Positions 62,252 to 64,000 of a stretch of DNA of 64,000 nucleotides are shown here, piece after piece. Origin of the DNA: Actinoplanes octamycinicus (GTDB lineage: Bacteria; Actinomycetota; Actinomycetes; Mycobacteriales; Micromonosporaceae). Numbering within the stretch: position 1 is the stretch's first letter; each line of letters begins with the position of its first letter. A program made the translations under genes and the position numbers. The stretch lies in contig NZ_JACHNB010000001.1 in NCBI RefSeq assembly GCF_014205225.1, positions 2,461,501-2,525,500 of the forward strand, read 5' to 3'. The notes below the pieces were generated by a model. It was given only the letters and a program-made list of their open reading frames with translations, had not been told where the DNA came from and searched no databases.

Positions 62252-62271
62252 GTGCCCTGACCAAGAACGTT
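62252..62271 (+). repeat. IS630 left terminal inverted repeat
   Basis: GTGCCCTGACCAAGAACGTT, exact inverted complement of 63470-63489. Confidence 0.95.
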
Positions 62272-62331
62272 TACGGTGTTGGATGACACGCCGTCGGGTT
62301 CACGGGCGGGCGGCATAATGGCGTTCAGGCT

Positions 62332-63456
62332 GTGCTGGTGGCAGATCCAGTACGCGTGCGGCGGCTCAGTGACCAGGAAGGTCAAACGCTGCTGCGCATC
62401 ACTCGCCGGGGCACCGGCTCACCGATCCGATTACGCCGGGCCATGGTCGTGCTCGCATCCGCGGGCGGGAACACAGTGCCGGCCATCGCCCGGCTCGTGC
62501 AGGCCGACGAGGACACGATCCGGCAGGTCATCCACCGGTTCAACGAGACAGGGATGGCCAGCCTGGACCCTCGGTGGGCGGGTGGCCGTCCCCGCCAGAT
62601 CAGTCCTGACGATGAGCAGTTCATCGTCACGACGGCCAAGGCGCGCCCCGAGAGTCTGGGGCGGCCGTTCACCCGGTGGAGCATCCGCAAACTCGCCGAC
62701 TATCTGACCTTGCAGCCCGCCCGGTCCATCGAGATCGGGCGGGAACGGCTGCGGCAGATCCTGCACCACAACGGCATCACCTTCCAGCGGACCAAGACCT
62801 GGAAGGAATCCACCGACCCCGACCGCGACGCCAAACTCGCCCGCATCGAGTACGTGAGCAGCCACATGCCGCAGCGGGTGTTCGCGTTCGACGAGTTCGG
62901 GCCCCTCGCAGTCCGCCCCCATGGCGGTGCCGGCTGGACACCTGCCGGGCATCCCGACCGGCTCCCGGCGAACTATCACAAGCTGCATGGGGTGCGGCAG
63001 TTCCACGGCTGCTACAGCGTCGGCGACGACCAGCTCTGGGGCGTCGTCCGGCGCCGCAAAGGCGCCGCGCAAACCCTCGCCGCGCTGAAATCCATTCGCC
63101 GGGCCCGGCCGGACGGGGCACCGATCTACATCATCTTGGACAATCTGTCCGCGCATAAGGGCAAACGAATCCGTGCCTGGGCGGCCCGCAACAAGGTCGA
63201 ACTCTGCTTCACACCGACGTATGCGTCCTGGGCCAACCCGATCGAGGCGCAGTTCGGGCCGCTACGCACGTTCGTGATCGCCGGCTCGAACCATCCGAAC
63301 CACACCGTCCTGGCCAGGAAACTGCACGCCTACCTACGCTGGCGCAACGCCCACGCCCGTCACCCCGACGTCCTGGACGCTCAACGCCGCGAACGAGCCC
63401 GCGTCCGCAGCGAACGACAACGACGCTGGGGCCAACCCGCCACCCGAGCGGCCTGA
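62332..63456 (+). CDS. IS630-family transposase
   Basis: 374 residues. N-terminal helix-turn-helix (NTVPAIARLVQADEDTIRQV) binds the inverted repeats; the DDE triad of the Tc1/mariner-like superfamily is D in FAFDEFGPL, D in IILDNLSAHKG and E in WANPIEAQFG. The single frame shows no disruption. The GTG start at 62332 is uncertain (GTG 62338 is close by). Confidence 0.93.
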   Translation: MLVADPVRVRRLSDQEGQTLLRITRRGTGSPIRLRRAMVVLASAGGNTVPAIARLVQADEDTIRQVIHRFNETGMASLDPRWAGGRPRQISPDDEQFIVTTAKARPESLGRPFTRWSIRKLADYLTLQPARSIEIGRERLRQILHHNGITFQRTKTWKESTDPDRDAKLARIEYVSSHMPQRVFAFDEFGPLAVRPHGGAGWTPAGHPDRLPANYHKLHGVRQFHGCYSVGDDQLWGVVRRRKGAAQTLAALKSIRRARPDGAPIYIILDNLSAHKGKRIRAWAARNKVELCFTPTYASWANPIEAQFGPLRTFVIAGSNHPNHTVLARKLHAYLRWRNAHARHPDVLDAQRRERARVRSERQRRWGQPATRAA

Positions 63457-63469
63457 CCCCAACACCCCA

Positions 63470-63489
63470 AACGTTCTTGGTCAGGGCAC
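63470..63489 (-). repeat. IS630 right terminal inverted repeat
   Basis: Exact inverted complement of 62252-62271; followed by the TA duplication. Confidence 0.95.
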
Positions 63490-63504
63490 TAGCTCTCGGT
63501 ACGG

Positions 63505-64000
63505 TCAGCGCACGTACGGCCGGGCTGCTCCGCCGGTCAGCGACGCCTGCTCGTGCAGCCGCCGGACCCGCTCCTCCATCGGCGGGTGGGTGGAGAACAG
63601 CGCCGAGATGCCACCGCCCCGGAACGGGTTGGCGATCATCAGGTGCGCGGTGCTGGTGAGCTGCCCGTCGGCCGGGAGCGGGACGCGCTGCGTACCGTAA
63701 TGGATCTTCTCGAGCGCACTGGCCAGGGCCAGCGGGTCACCGGTCAGGGTGGCGCCCGAGGCGTCCGCCTGGAACTCCCGGTTCCGGCTGATCGCCAGCT
63801 GGATCACCGACGCGGCGAGCGGGCCGAGGATCAGCATCAGCAGCAGCGACGCCGGGTTCGGCGCGTCCTCGTCGTCCGAGCCGCCGAACGGCAGGAAGAT
63901 CGCCAGCTGGGCGACCATCGTGATGATCCCGGCGAGCGCGCCGGCCACGCTGGAGATCAGGATGTCCCGGTTGTAGACGTGGGACAGCTCGTGACCGATC
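63505..64000 (-). CDS. htpX: HtpX-type M48 metalloprotease, 5' part outside window
   Basis: C-terminal 164 residues of a membrane zinc protease that degrades damaged membrane proteins. At the window edge the minus strand reads IGHELSHVYNRDI, the HExxH zinc site. Then a membrane helix (ALAGIITMVAQLAIFLPF), a second (SLLLMLILGPLAASVIQLAI), RNREFQADASGATLTGDP with the third zinc ligand Glu, and the family end FSTHPPMEERVRRL. The stop is at 63505-63507, 14 bases from the IS630 end, so the coding region is intact at this side. Confidence 0.92.
   Translation of the reverse strand, partial: IGHELSHVYNRDILISSVAGALAGIITMVAQLAIFLPFGGSDDEDAPNPASLLLMLILGPLAASVIQLAISRNREFQADASGATLTGDPLALASALEKIHYGTQRVPLPADGQLTSTAHLMIANPFRGGGISALFSTHPPMEERVRRLHEQASLTGGAARPYVR

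Larger units (their letters stand above)
62252..63489 (+). mobile_element. Intact IS630-family insertion sequence
   Basis: 1238 bases bounded by perfect 20-base terminal inverted repeats (62252-62271 and 63470-63489; GTGCCCTGACCAAGAACGTT), which continue imperfectly for about 10 more bases. Both sides carry the TA target duplication (62250-62251 and 63490-63491). The rebuilt target is the palindrome GAGCTAGCTC. The transposase frame is intact, so the copy may be active. Confidence 0.95.

Overview
The window is a gene-dense stretch of a very GC-rich actinobacterial chromosome. GTG starts are frequent, third codon positions are strongly GC, and the long antisense reading frames are typical of such DNA. 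DUF3107, DUF3152, MoeZ, DUF3052, a CsoR of the Mycobacterium type and a second-type nuo cluster point to Actinomycetota. The overall style fits Micromonosporaceae (Actinoplanes-like), but the family is an inference. No rRNA, tRNA or CRISPR was seen.

Layout. 1-8000: end of a receiver-domain regulator, an inositol-phosphatase-family gene, two SDR oxidoreductases, a secreted coiled-coil peptidase-like protein, a membrane spermidine-synthase-like protein, a Ser/Thr kinase with an apparent CBM2-like outer domain, and DUF3052. 8000-12700: a RecQ helicase carrying a C-terminal phosphoribosyltransferase motif behind two DnaA boxes, a GNAT acetyltransferase and an AbiEii-like nucleotidyltransferase. 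12700-14600: a copper module (csoR, copZ-like chaperone, His-rich membrane protein). 14800-30150: methyltransferase, heme oxygenase, then a block that by general knowledge resembles the mycobacterial rhlE / DUF3107 / TetR / DUF3152 / moeZ neighbourhood, with two DUF3152 zincin-like proteins, one of 1252 residues. 30450-32711: three secreted surface-type proteins. 32716-36259: proA and proB, an alkyltransferase-like protein and a PPM-type methyltransferase. 36488-37864: an IS110-family element. 37910-43833: a TetR/dehydratase-type divergon with paired operators, gamma-glutamyltransferase, an MFS carrier and a PLP lyase. 43850-55831: a nuo cluster that starts in a decayed fic gene and is interrupted by DUF2252 and a sigma/anti-sigma pair; nuoB, C, H, I, J, K, L, M and N are present, while A, D, E, F and G are not seen. 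55861-64000: EgtD-like methyltransferase, acetyltransferases, MOSC protein, flavin monooxygenase, DUF1707, a DUF4396 gene under a CsoR-type operator, an MFS carrier, an intact IS630 element with 20-base perfect inverted repeats and TA duplication, and the 3' part of htpX.

Two genome-style signals recur. First, about a dozen genes begin directly 5-8 bases after a TANNNT -10 hexamer and so are probably translated from leaderless mRNAs. Second, many intergenic gaps hold short tandem repeats that start at, and often copy, the 3' end and stop codon of a flanking gene (units of 21, 42 and 46 bases in the clearest cases). The CsoR operator ahead of csoR and the better one ahead of the DUF4396 gene suggest a small copper regulon inside the window, although no copper P-type ATPase is present.
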